Assembly (NCBI RefSeq): GCF_016464365.1
Contig: NZ_JADCUC010000001.1
Location: forward strand, 496,001-560,000
Source: Sandaracinobacteroides hominis
Lineage (GTDB): Bacteria; Pseudomonadota; Alphaproteobacteria; Sphingomonadales; Sphingomonadaceae
Length of the DNA stretch: 64,000 nucleotides
Reading direction: 5' to 3'
Position 1 is the first letter of the stretch. Each line of letters begins with the position of its first letter. The notes beneath the pieces are model-generated. The model searched no databases. It had not been told where the DNA came from and worked only from the letters and a program-made list of their open reading frames with translations. The position numbers and the translations under genes are program-made. Shown here one piece after another: positions 26,479-34,380 of this stretch.

Positions 26479-27252
26479 TTACCCTGTCGCTCGCGACTTG
26501 TACGACTGCCACAGAGCCTCTTGCTGCTCGAGATTGAGGCTGGAAAAGCCCGGCGTTGCTTCGATGGCGCGAAAGCGGCGTTCGAATTTGCGATTTGCAG
26601 CGCGCAGGGCGTCTTCCGGATCTATCTTTAGCTTTCTCAGATAGTTGGCTACTGCAAAGAGCAGATCTCCGGCTTCCTCGTGGCGTTCCGTATCCGTGCC
26701 GGCAGCGGCGATCTCGGCAAGTTCTTCATGGATCTTGTCGAGCGGGCCTTGCGCATCCGGCCAGTCGAAGCCGGTGCGGGCTGCCCGGGCGGCGAGCTTT
26801 TCGGCGCGGGTGAGGGCGGGCAGGGGCAGGGCGATGCCGTCCAGAGCAGACGCGCGGGGTTTTTCGGCCGCCTTGATGGTTTCCCAATTGGCCTTCACTT
26901 CTTCGGCGCACAGCGGAATGTCGGTGCGGAAGATGTGCGGGTGTCGACGCTCCATCTTGTCGCAGATTCCCTGGGCGACGTCGGCGAGGGTGAAATGGCC
27001 TGCCTCTGACGCCATCTGCGCGTGAAAGATCACCTGGAGAAGCAGGTCGCCGAGTTCTTCCTGCAGATCCGGTATATTGTTACGAGCTATGGCGTCGGAA
27101 ACTTCATACGCTTCTTCAAGGGTATAGGGCGCTATGCTCGCGTAGGTTTGGGCGCGATCCCATTCGCAGCCATCGGGACCTCGCAGCCGTTCCATGATGG
27201 ACGCGAGGCGTGCAATCTGCGCCAGCGCCTGTTCCCTGTCGTCTGCGTTCAT
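26479..27252 (-). CDS. mazG: Nucleoside triphosphate pyrophosphohydrolase MazG
   Basis: A 257-residue two-domain MazG that hydrolyses NTPs and dNTPs to monophosphates and pyrophosphate. Two tandem MazG folds are seen: the first with LRGPDGCEWDRAQTYASIAPYTLEEAYEV and the metal-binding EELGDLLLQVIFHAQ, the second with KIHEELAEI and ERHEEAGDLLFAVANYLRKL. It is a single gene convergent with hflX and divergent from the DUF1801 pseudogene. Confidence 0.95.
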   Translation of the reverse strand: MNADDREQALAQIARLASIMERLRGPDGCEWDRAQTYASIAPYTLEEAYEVSDAIARNNIPDLQEELGDLLLQVIFHAQMASEAGHFTLADVAQGICDKMERRHPHIFRTDIPLCAEEVKANWETIKAAEKPRASALDGIALPLPALTRAEKLAARAARTGFDWPDAQGPLDKIHEELAEIAAAGTDTERHEEAGDLLFAVANYLRKLKIDPEDALRAANRKFERRFRAIEATPGFSSLNLEQQEALWQSYKSRATG

Positions 27253-27288
27253 GCCACTCTCCTGATGCGTCAGCGCGAGGGAAACTTC

Positions 27289-27716
27289 ATGCCAGAGCCG
27301 AAGACGAAGCCAACGGAAATTTCGGTCCCAGCCTTTTTGGATGGCGTGGAGCCGGAGCGGTGGGCCGAGGAGGGAAGGGTGCTGGATGCCCTGTTCCGGC
27401 GGGTTACGGGTGGGAAGCGCGGATGTGGGGGCCGACGATCGTTGGCTATGGACGCTATCGCTACAGCTATGCGAGCGGGCACTCGGGTGAGATGTGCGCC
27501 ACCGGTTTTTCGCCGCGGAAGGCCGAGATCGTTGCTTATGTGATTGGCGAAACGGGGGATTTCGAGCCGTTTCTGGCGCGGCTGGGCAAGTATCGGAGGG
27601 GAAAATCCTGCCTGTATTTCAAATCCCTGGCGGATATGGACCTGGCCGTGCTGGGCGAGATCGTTGAACTGAGCGTCGCGGAGCTGGAGAAGCGCTGGCC
27701 CGTTTCTGCGACTTAG
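27289..27716 (+). pseudogene. DUF1801 (YdhG-like) protein, broken by one frameshift
   Basis: The reading frame starts at ATG 27289 with an AGGGA site (MPEPKTKPTEISVPAFLDGV) and is DUF1801-like up to LFRRVTG. The family sequence then continues in the -1 frame as WEARMWGPTIVGYGRYRYSYASG and on to ...KSCLYFKSLADMDLAVL...KRWPVSAT, ending at 27716. The break lies at about 27411, where one missing base in a GGGTGGG tract would restore a protein of about 142 residues. It is either a recent pseudogene, a sequencing error, or (unlikely) programmed frameshifting. The stop overlaps the convergent SnoaL-like gene by 4 bp. Confidence 0.85.
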
Positions 27717-28132
27717 GCCTGGGCTGCCGCCATCGCCTGCAACTGCGCGCCCATCAGCTGGTGCAGAAGGTTAACGGCCTTCAGCGGGCGAACCATAACC
27801 TTGAAATTGGTGATGAGGCCGTCCGTATCGAAGGTGATCATGTCTATGCCGTTGATGCGGATGCCTTCGATCTCGTTGGTGAACTCCAGGATGGCGCCGG
27901 TTTCGTTCAGCCATTCGCCCACATATGCAAAGCCAGGGCCGCCGAGCACCTTGTCTGCACTGACGAGATATTTGAAGGTGATGTCGCGGCCGCGCTGGGG
28001 CGTATGCACGACCGGGCTTTCGAACACGCAATCGGGGTGCAGCATGTCCCACAAGCTCTGCTTGTCGTGCGAGCGAAGGATATAGTCCTGCCAGCGGTCG
28101 AGATTGGCGCGGGTTGTGGCGGTGTTTCCCAT
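27713..28132 (-). CDS. SnoaL-like / NTF2-fold protein
   Basis: A 139-residue protein of the NTF2-like superfamily (NLDRWQDYILRSHDKQSLWDMLHPDCVFESPVVHTPQRG, and later IDMITFDTDGLITNFKVMVRPLKAV). This cone-shaped fold is used by hydratases, isomerases and binding proteins, so no specific function can be assigned. There is no signal peptide. It is convergent with the DUF1801 pseudogene. The region from its start to the permease at 28362 (229 bp) contains no gene that I can support. Confidence 0.75.
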   Translation of the reverse strand: MGNTATTRANLDRWQDYILRSHDKQSLWDMLHPDCVFESPVVHTPQRGRDITFKYLVSADKVLGGPGFAYVGEWLNETGAILEFTNEIEGIRINGIDMITFDTDGLITNFKVMVRPLKAVNLLHQLMGAQLQAMAAAQA

Positions 28133-28265
28133 GCGTTGAGGCTAGCAGGAATCGGGGTAGGGATTGACTGGCAAAGGGGATGGCTTCGATCTGAGTGTGC
28201 AATCCGATAATCCATATTATGTAAAATACGCTTGGAACCCGGGCTTTGATCTCGGCGCGGCTATC

Positions 28266-28286
28266 CGGATATCAGTCCGGTATCCG
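28266..28286. promoter_or_regulatory. Inverted repeat upstream of the amino-acid permease
   Basis: CGGATA (28266-28271) and TATCCG (28281-28286) form perfect 6-bp arms around a 9-base spacer, 76 bases before the permease start. A low-GC stretch at 28203-28232 just upstream could hold the promoter. An operator role is a guess. Confidence 0.3.
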
Positions 28287-28361
28287 TTTCTGAGCCGGCG
28301 GGCGATTGATTTGGCGGGATTATCCCTGCAGACCGGGAGAATGGCGCCAAGGGAGATCTGA

Positions 28362-29765
28362 ATGAGCTGGAACAGCCGAAAGAGTTTTGAGGCCGCGGGC
28401 GATCTGCACGCGGATCATCGCCTGGTACCAACTCTTGGATGGGTGCATCTGGTGGCGCTGGGTGTTGGCGCGATCGTCGGCACCGGTATCCTGACGCTGA
28501 TCGGCGTCGGAGCTGACAAGGCCGGGCCTTCCGTCATCTTCTCGTTCGTGATTGCGGGCGCCATCTGCGCCTGCGCGGCGCTTTGCTATGCCGAGATGGC
28601 GGTGATGATACCCGCCTCCGGCAGTGCCTATACCTATAGCTATGTGGTGATCGGTGAATTGCTGGCCTGGGTGATCGGGTGGAGCCTCATCCTGGAATAC
28701 AGCCTGGTTGTCAGCGCCGTGGCTGTTGGATGGTCGGGGTATGCCGCGCCGTTGTTGCAGGCGACCTTTGGCATTCCGATGGAGGTGATGCAGGCCCCCG
28801 AACTGGGCGGCGTTGTTAACCTTCCTGCGATATTCATCATCGCGGTGGTTGCCGGATTGCTGATGGTGGGGACCAAGGAAAGCGCCAATCTCAATGCGTT
28901 GCTGGTGGTTGTGAAGATCGTTGCGCTGGCGGTGTTCGTGGCAGTCGCCCTGCCCGCGTTCAATGCCGCAAACCTTCAGCCCTTCATGCCGTTCGGCTTT
29001 GGCAAAACCGTCTCGCCGGACGGTGTCGAGCGGGGGGTGATGGCGGCCGCTGCCATCATCTTCTTTGCCTTCTATGGCTTCGATGCGATTGCAACCGCTG
29101 CCGAGGAGACCAGGGATCCGGCGCGCAACCTGCCTCGGGGCATTGTGGGATCGATGGTGATTTGCGTGCTGATCTATATGGTTGTTGCCGCCGTTGCCGT
29201 CGGCGCCTTGCCCTTCAAGGAATTTGCCAACAGCCCCGAGCCACTGGCGCTGATCCTGCGCGAGCTGCAAAGCCCGATGGCGGCAACCTATCTGGCCGGA
29301 TCGGCCGTAATTGCCTTGCCGACGGTGATCCTGGCCTTCTTCTATGGGCAGAGCCGGATCTTTTTCGTGATGGCCCGCGACGGCCTGCTGCCGCGTGGAA
29401 TGGCCAAGGTCTCCAGTCGCGGTACGCCGGTTCGCAGCACTATTTTTACGGCGATGGTGGTGGGGCTGGTGGCCGGCTTTTTCCCGCTAGCGGAAATTGC
29501 GGCGCTCGCCAATGCGGGGACGCTGGCGGCCTTCGTGGCGGTCGCCGTCTGCATGCTGGTGATGCGCCGGCGGGCTCCTGAGCGGCATCGGCTGTTCCGC
29601 GTGCCTGCGGCGCCGCTGGTGGGCGGGATCGCGATCCTGGGCTGTCTCTATCTGTTCTTCAGCCTGCCATCGAAGACGCAGGAATATTTCCTGTTGTGGA
29701 ATGTGATCGGGCTTCTGCTGTATCTGGTTATTTCTCGGCGGCGTTCTAGAAGCCGAACAGCCTGA
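28362..29765 (+). CDS. APC-superfamily amino-acid permease
   Basis: A 467-residue transporter with about 12 membrane segments. The unwound first helix GAIVGTGILTLIG, the PASGSAYTYSYVVIGE segment and FFAFYGFDAIATAAEETRDPARNLPRGI are typical of the cationic amino-acid transporter branch (CAT/YfnA-like). It probably imports an amino acid by proton coupling; the substrate is unknown. A GGGAGA site precedes the ATG. It stands alone. Its 3' end overlaps a convergent small membrane-protein gene by 20 bp. Confidence 0.9.
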   Translation: MSWNSRKSFEAAGDLHADHRLVPTLGWVHLVALGVGAIVGTGILTLIGVGADKAGPSVIFSFVIAGAICACAALCYAEMAVMIPASGSAYTYSYVVIGELLAWVIGWSLILEYSLVVSAVAVGWSGYAAPLLQATFGIPMEVMQAPELGGVVNLPAIFIIAVVAGLLMVGTKESANLNALLVVVKIVALAVFVAVALPAFNAANLQPFMPFGFGKTVSPDGVERGVMAAAAIIFFAFYGFDAIATAAEETRDPARNLPRGIVGSMVICVLIYMVVAAVAVGALPFKEFANSPEPLALILRELQSPMAATYLAGSAVIALPTVILAFFYGQSRIFFVMARDGLLPRGMAKVSSRGTPVRSTIFTAMVVGLVAGFFPLAEIAALANAGTLAAFVAVAVCMLVMRRRAPERHRLFRVPAAPLVGGIAILGCLYLFFSLPSKTQEYFLLWNVIGLLLYLVISRRRSRSRTA

Positions 29766-29910
29766 GGATCAGGAACAGGGCGGCGATGACGACGCCCCAG
29801 ATCAGCACCATGCGCAGGATCTGGCCGGAGCCCATTTGCTGAAATCGGTTCCAGTTCAGCGCGAGAATCAACGCCAGACTTGCCAGAACGCTTACCAGTG
29901 CAAAGGTCAT
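29746..29910 (-). CDS. Small two-segment membrane protein (54 residues)
   Basis: A short gene with ATG 29910 overlapping the stop of the MBL-fold gene (ATGA). The product has two hydrophobic helices separated by a short polar loop: residues 3-18 (FALVSVLASLALILAL) and about 34-53 (MVLIWGVVIAALFLILRLFG). The coupled start, the clean two-helix pattern and the position at the end of the tatD-MBL operon support it as real. I do not recognise a family. It overlaps the convergent permease gene by 20 bp. Confidence 0.72.
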   Translation of the reverse strand: MTFALVSVLASLALILALNWNRFQQMGSGQILRMVLIWGVVIAALFLILRLFGF

Positions 29911-30677
29911 GCCCTGCCCTCCCATATGCGGCCGTCATAGCCCGGGGTTATGCCGGGCGGCAATTCGGCCGCCAGACTGTCGTGGTCCATCGATTGGTCC
30001 ATGTGGGTGAGCCAGGCTTCGTGCGGTTTGGCCCGGTCGATCCATTCAAGCGTCTGTGCGAGGTGGCTGTGGGTGGGATGGGGCTGGCGGCGAAGGGCGT
30101 CGACGACCCAGAGATCGAGATTGGCGAGCAGCGGCCAGGCGGCTTCGGGAAGTGCGCTCACATCGGTCGAGTAGGCGATCGCCCTGCCCTCTGCCTCGAA
30201 GCGGAAGCCGAGCGAGTGAACCGGGCCGTGCTGTTGACGGAACGCCCTTACGCGGATGGAGCCGATCTGCAGGTCACCTTCGATGAGATGCGCCTTTGCC
30301 GTTGGCGGGTAGCCGGCGCGGCCGGCGAATACATAGGCGAAACGACTGCGCAGGCCGGCGCGGGTTTCGCGATCCATGTAGCAGTCGATTTCGCGGCGGG
30401 CGGCGTGGAATAGCGCGCGCAGGTCGTCGATGCCGTGGCAATGGTCGGCGTGATCGTGGGTGTAGAGGACGGCGGTTATCCAGCCGACATTGGCGTCCAG
30501 CAGCTGTTCGCGGAGGTCCGGGCCGGTATCGACGAGCAGGCGCGTGTCTGCGGATTCGACCAGGATGGATACGCGACGGCGGCGATTGCGGGGATTGGCG
30601 GGGTCGCAATCGCCCCAGTCTCCCCCGATGCGCGGAACTCCGGACGAGGTGCCGGAGCCGAGCATGGTGAGTTTCAT
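29907..30677 (-). CDS. MBL-fold metallohydrolase (PhnP-like)
   Basis: A 256-residue metallo-beta-lactamase fold enzyme. The start MKLTMLGSGTSSGVPRIGGDWG is typical of the PhnP-like group, and the metal-binding motif YTHDHADHCHGIDDLR (HxHxDH) and later STDVSALPE with its Asp are visible. PhnP members hydrolyse cyclic phosphodiesters; this genomic partner of tatD is common in alphaproteobacteria but its substrate is unknown. The start overlaps the tatD stop by one base, and the stop overlaps the small membrane-protein gene by four bases. Confidence 0.9.
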   Translation of the reverse strand: MKLTMLGSGTSSGVPRIGGDWGDCDPANPRNRRRRVSILVESADTRLLVDTGPDLREQLLDANVGWITAVLYTHDHADHCHGIDDLRALFHAARREIDCYMDRETRAGLRSRFAYVFAGRAGYPPTAKAHLIEGDLQIGSIRVRAFRQQHGPVHSLGFRFEAEGRAIAYSTDVSALPEAAWPLLANLDLWVVDALRRQPHPTHSHLAQTLEWIDRAKPHEAWLTHMDQSMDHDSLAAELPPGITPGYDGRIWEGRA

Positions 30678-31462
30678 CAGGCGGACAATCTTGTGAACAG
30701 TTTCCGTGCGTTGGAGGCGGTAGTTGCGGCAAGTTCCTGCACATCCGTTTCGCGCAGCTTGGCGAGGAAGCTGGCGGTGTGCGCCACATAGGCGGGCTCG
30801 CAGACCTTCCCACGCATCGGCACCGGCGCGAGGAATGGCGAATCCGTCTCGATGAGAAGCCGGTCGGTCGGGATGATGCGGGCGGTTTCCTGGAGCTCGC
30901 GCGCATTCTTGAAGGTGACGATTCCCGACAGCGAGATATAGGCGCCCAGATCGAGGCAGGCCTCCGCCAGACGGCGGCTTCCGGTGAAGCAGTGGATCAC
31001 CATCGGAAAGGCGCCGTCGCGGCTCCCCTGCCTCAGCATGTCGATGGTGTCGTCTTCGGCGTCGCGGGTGTGGACGATCAGCGGCAGACCCGTCTGACGG
31101 CTTGCACTTATATGTGCATAAAAACTTTTACGTTGTTGGTTTCTATCGGACTTGTCGTAGAAATAGTCTAGGCCGGTTTCGCCGATTCCCACCACTTTCG
31201 GGTGCTGCGCGCGGTCCACCAGCTTTGCGGTGTCGATGTCCGGATGCTGGTCTGCCTCGTGCGGGTGGATGCCGACGGTTGCGAACACATCTGCATGACG
31301 TTCGGCCCCGGCGATCACATCGTCCCACTCCCGCTCGCGGGTGGAGATGGAGATCATTGCCGAAACCCCAGCCGCCCGGGCGCGCTCGACTACGCCGTCC
31401 TCGTCTTCGACCAGGCCGGGATAGTTCAGGTGGCAGTGGGAATCGATCAGCATCGCCTGCAT
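30677..31462 (-). CDS. tatD: TatD family metal-dependent hydrolase
   Basis: TIM-barrel hydrolase of 261 residues in the TatD/YcfH DNase family. Metal ligands are visible in LIDSHCHLNYP, VGIHPHEA, GETGLDYF, IVHTRDAEDD, IHCFTG and LLIETDSPFLAP. ATG 31462 (MQAMLIDSHCH) and ATG 31453 are both possible. The codons around 31105-31165 are markedly AT-rich. In many alphaproteobacteria tatD follows holB-metG directly; here nhaA lies between them on the opposite strand. Confidence 0.94.
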   Translation of the reverse strand: MQAMLIDSHCHLNYPGLVEDEDGVVERARAAGVSAMISISTREREWDDVIAGAERHADVFATVGIHPHEADQHPDIDTAKLVDRAQHPKVVGIGETGLDYFYDKSDRNQQRKSFYAHISASRQTGLPLIVHTRDAEDDTIDMLRQGSRDGAFPMVIHCFTGSRRLAEACLDLGAYISLSGIVTFKNARELQETARIIPTDRLLIETDSPFLAPVPMRGKVCEPAYVAHTASFLAKLRETDVQELAATTASNARKLFTRLSA

Positions 31463-31516
31463 GTGGCGTGGATGCCGCAGGGTTTCAATTACCGATCGTC
31501 AGGCTAGAAGAGCCGC

Positions 31517-32722
31517 ATGCTACGCTTGATCAACAAGATTCCGTCGGAGGCCTGGCCCGGCATCGTGCTGCTTGCCTGCGCCGTTGCTGCCATGCTGCTT
31601 GCGAATTCGGAGTGGGCGCCGATGCAGACGGAGGTGCTGAAGACAGTCGGCACCTTCAGCTTCGGCTCGCTGTCGATCTCCATGACGACAGCCGAATGGG
31701 TGAAGAACCTGCTGATGGCGGTGTTCTTTTTCTATGTGGGGCTGGAGCTGAAGCGGGAGCTGATGGAGGGGGCGCTTTCCAGTGTTTCCACCGCCATGCT
31801 GCCTCTGGTGGCGGCGTTGGGGGGCGTGCTGTGCCCTGCCCTCATCTACCTGCTCGTGACCAACGGTACCGGCTTTGAGCATGGTTGGGCCATACCGGCT
31901 GCGACCGATATTGCCTTTGCGCTGGGTGTGGTGGCGCTGCTGGGAAGCCGCGTGCCGCCGGCATTGAAGATATTCCTTCTGGCTGTTGCCGTGGTGGACG
32001 ATCTGATCGCCATTCTGGTGATCGCCTTTTTCTATACCGATACGCTGCACCTGGGCTGGCTTGCCATGGTGGGGGTTTTCTATGCGCCGATGCTGGTGCT
32101 GACGCGGCTGAAGAAGAACTGGCATGGCATGTACATGCTGCTGGCGATGCCGATGTGGGCGTGCATGCAGATGAGCGGCGTGAACCCGACCATTGCCGGC
32201 GTGCTGGCGGCGCTGGCCATTCCCATGCGGAACGGGGACGGGGAATCGCTGCTGATCGAGCTGGAGCACAAGCTGCGGCCCTATGTGCACTATGGCGTTA
32301 TGCCGGTGTTTGCGCTGGCAAGTGCGGGGGCTGCCGTGGGCGGTGGGCTTGCGGCGACACTGGGGCACCCCGTTTCGCTGGGCATCATCCTGGGCCTGTT
32401 CCTGGGCAAGCCGCTGGGCATCACGATTGGCACGATCCTCGGCAGTTTGCTGATGAAGGCGGAGCGGCCGGGCACCTTGCCCTCGATCGTGGGCGTCGGC
32501 TTCGTGGCCGGCATCGGCTTCACCATGAGCCTGTTCATCGGCAAGCTGGCCTTCCACAATGTGGAGGCCGAACTGGCAGTGAAGATCGGTGTCTATGCCG
32601 GATCGCTGCTGTCTGCGGTGATCGGCTTGGCGGTACTGGCATTCGTGCACCGGACGCCCAGCGAAGGCACCGATGAATCGGATATCTTCACTGGCGGCGA
32701 AGACGCCGATAAGGTTCACTGA
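31517..32722 (+). CDS. nhaA: Na+/H+ antiporter NhaA
   Basis: Antiporter of 401 residues with about 12 membrane segments that exchanges one Na+ (or Li+) for two H+. The ion-binding pair Asp161-Asp162 in AVAVVDDLIAIL corresponds to Asp163-Asp164 of the E. coli protein, and Asp131 in PAATDIAFALG to its Asp133. The gene is divergent from tatD (54 bp between starts) and convergent with metG. The last dozen codons and the stop are made of copies of the 28-bp repeat that fills the gap to metG, so the C-terminal tail (FTGGEDADKVH) is repeat-derived. Confidence 0.95.
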   Translation: MLRLINKIPSEAWPGIVLLACAVAAMLLANSEWAPMQTEVLKTVGTFSFGSLSISMTTAEWVKNLLMAVFFFYVGLELKRELMEGALSSVSTAMLPLVAALGGVLCPALIYLLVTNGTGFEHGWAIPAATDIAFALGVVALLGSRVPPALKIFLLAVAVVDDLIAILVIAFFYTDTLHLGWLAMVGVFYAPMLVLTRLKKNWHGMYMLLAMPMWACMQMSGVNPTIAGVLAALAIPMRNGDGESLLIELEHKLRPYVHYGVMPVFALASAGAAVGGGLAATLGHPVSLGIILGLFLGKPLGITIGTILGSLLMKAERPGTLPSIVGVGFVAGIGFTMSLFIGKLAFHNVEAELAVKIGVYAGSLLSAVIGLAVLAFVHRTPSEGTDESDIFTGGEDADKVH

Positions 32723-32824
32723 CGGCAGGGACGTCGACGAGATTCACTGTCGGCGGGGACGCCGACGAGATTCACTGTCGGCGGGGACGCCGACGAGATT
32801 CACTGTCGGCGGGGACGCCGACGA
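32685..32824. repeat. 28-bp tandem palindromic repeat, five units, nhaA/metG junction
   Basis: The motif TTCACT recurs at 32687, 32715, 32743, 32771 and 32799, an exact 28-bp period. Units 3-5 are identical over their core GTCGGCG-GGGA-CGCCGAC, a perfect 7-bp stem with a 4-base loop; units 1-2 are degenerate. Unit 1 and the start of unit 2 lie inside nhaA and provide its stop codon. The array ends 9 bases before the metG stop. It may act as a bidirectional terminator between the convergent genes. Confidence 0.9.
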
Positions 32825-32832
32825 GGTGCGAC

Positions 32833-34380
32833 CTAGTCGGCGGTTTCAGGCTCTGCCCAGCGCGGGAAAACGCCTTCGGGTGCCGGGAGCGGCGTGCCGG
32901 GGATCAGTCGATTGCCGTAGGTGGCGAAGCTGCGGTCGCCCCCCCCTGTTCCGAGCTGCCCTGTTCCGAGCTGGTCCAGCAGGCGGTTGGCGCTGATGGG
33001 CATGGCCGGTTGCACGAGAAGCGCGATACGGCGGATGCATTCGGCGGCATGGTAAAGCACGACGTCGGCGCGGGCCGGATCGGTCTTGCGGAGTGCCCAG
33101 GGGGCGTTCTCGTTCAGATAGGCGTTCACCATGCCGACGCGGGCCCAGATCGCATCGAGCGCGATGTCCGGGCGGACGGCTTCATGCGCAGCGCGGGTTT
33201 CGTGCAGCATGGGTTCCACCTGCGCCAGAAGTGCGAGGTCTGCTTCGGTTGCCGGTCCATCGGCGGGGACGGCGTTGGCGCAGTTCCTGGCGATCATGCT
33301 GAGCGTGCGCTGGGCCAGGTTGCCCAGATCATTGGCGAGATCGGCGTTGATGCGGCGGCCGATGGCCTCGTGGCTCCATTCGCCGTCCTGCCCGAACTGG
33401 ATCGCGCGCAGCAGATAATAGCGGAGCGGATCGACGCCGAAGGTGTCGGCGAGGCCCATCGGCTCGACGATGTTGCCGAGCGACTTCGACATTTTCTCGC
33501 CGCGGTTGAGGACGAAGCCATGGCCAAAGATGCGCCCCGGCAGCGGCAGGTTTGCCGACATCAGGAAGGCGGGCCAGTAGATGGCATGGAAGCGCACCAC
33601 ATCCTTGCCGATCACGTGCAGGTTGGCCGGCCATCGCGCCTCCCAGCCGGCAGCTGGCCAGCCAGACGGCGTCAGATAATTGGTGAGCGCATCCATCCAG
33701 ACATACATCACATGGCCGGGCGAGCCCGGCACGGGAATGCCCCAATCGAAGCTGGTGCGGCTGATCGACAGATCTTTCAACCCTCTCTCAACAAATGCTC
33801 GCATCTCGTTGAGACGATTTGAGGGTTGTACGAAGTCTGGCTGCTCTGCATAGAGCTTCAGCAGCGGTTCCTGGAAACGCGACAGGCGGAAGAACCAGCT
33901 CTCCTCGACTGTCCACTGCACTTCGGTTCCGGTCGGGGCGAGCCTGGTGCCATCGTCGGCGACGACCAGATCTTCCTCGTCGTAATAGGCTTCGTCGCGG
34001 ACGGAGTACCAGCCCTCGTAGCGGTCGAGATAGATGTCGCCGGCGGCTTCCATCTGCGTCCAGAGTGCCTGCGCGGTTGCCTTGTGGTCGGCATCGGTCG
34101 TGCGGATGAAGCGGTCGCGGCTGATGTCGAGCCGGTCGCACATGGCGACGAAGTGGGCCGACATGCCGTCGACGAATTCCTTGGGGGAAATATCGGCGGT
34201 GCGGGCGGCCTGCGCGATCTTCAGCCCATGTTCGTCGGTGCCGGTGAGAAAATAGGTGTCGCGGCCGTCCAGGCGGGCGAAGCGGGCGAGCCAGTCGGTC
34301 GCGATCACTTCATAGGCGTGGCCGATGTGCGGCCGCCCGTTGGGATAGGAAATGGCGGTGGTGACATAGTAGTGGCTCAT
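32833..34380 (-). CDS. metG: Methionine-tRNA ligase
   Basis: Class I synthetase of 515 residues that charges initiator and elongator tRNA-Met. The HIGH motif is GRPHIGHAYEV near residue 15 and the KMSKS motif is KMSKSLGN near 296. The C-terminal tRNA-binding EMAP domain of the longer enzymes is absent, as is usual in alphaproteobacteria. The start overlaps the holB stop (ATGA). Codons around 33778-33828 switch to rare AT-rich codons and form a nested inverted repeat inside this conserved gene. Confidence 0.96.
   Translation of the reverse strand: MSHYYVTTAISYPNGRPHIGHAYEVIATDWLARFARLDGRDTYFLTGTDEHGLKIAQAARTADISPKEFVDGMSAHFVAMCDRLDISRDRFIRTTDADHKATAQALWTQMEAAGDIYLDRYEGWYSVRDEAYYDEEDLVVADDGTRLAPTGTEVQWTVEESWFFRLSRFQEPLLKLYAEQPDFVQPSNRLNEMRAFVERGLKDLSISRTSFDWGIPVPGSPGHVMYVWMDALTNYLTPSGWPAAGWEARWPANLHVIGKDVVRFHAIYWPAFLMSANLPLPGRIFGHGFVLNRGEKMSKSLGNIVEPMGLADTFGVDPLRYYLLRAIQFGQDGEWSHEAIGRRINADLANDLGNLAQRTLSMIARNCANAVPADGPATEADLALLAQVEPMLHETRAAHEAVRPDIALDAIWARVGMVNAYLNENAPWALRKTDPARADVVLYHAAECIRRIALLVQPAMPISANRLLDQLGTGQLGTGGGDRSFATYGNRLIPGTPLPAPEGVFPRWAEPETAD
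33778..33828. repeat. Nested inverted repeat inside metG
   Basis: The outer arms CAACCCTC (33778-33785) and GAGGGTTG (33821-33828) and the directly adjacent inner arms TCTCAAC (33786-33792) and GTTGAGA (33808-33814) are all perfect, giving a 15-bp broken stem. It lies in the coding sequence for NRLNEMRAFVERGLK. Whether it has a function is unknown. Confidence 0.6.

Noticed and set aside
28164-28361. Open frame of 65 codons upstream of the permease
   Set aside because: No family similarity, unusual composition, and it ends at the permease ribosome binding site; the region looks regulatory.
32685-32824. Possible CRISPR array
   Set aside because: The units follow directly on each other without unique spacers and there are no cas genes; it is a tandem palindromic repeat.
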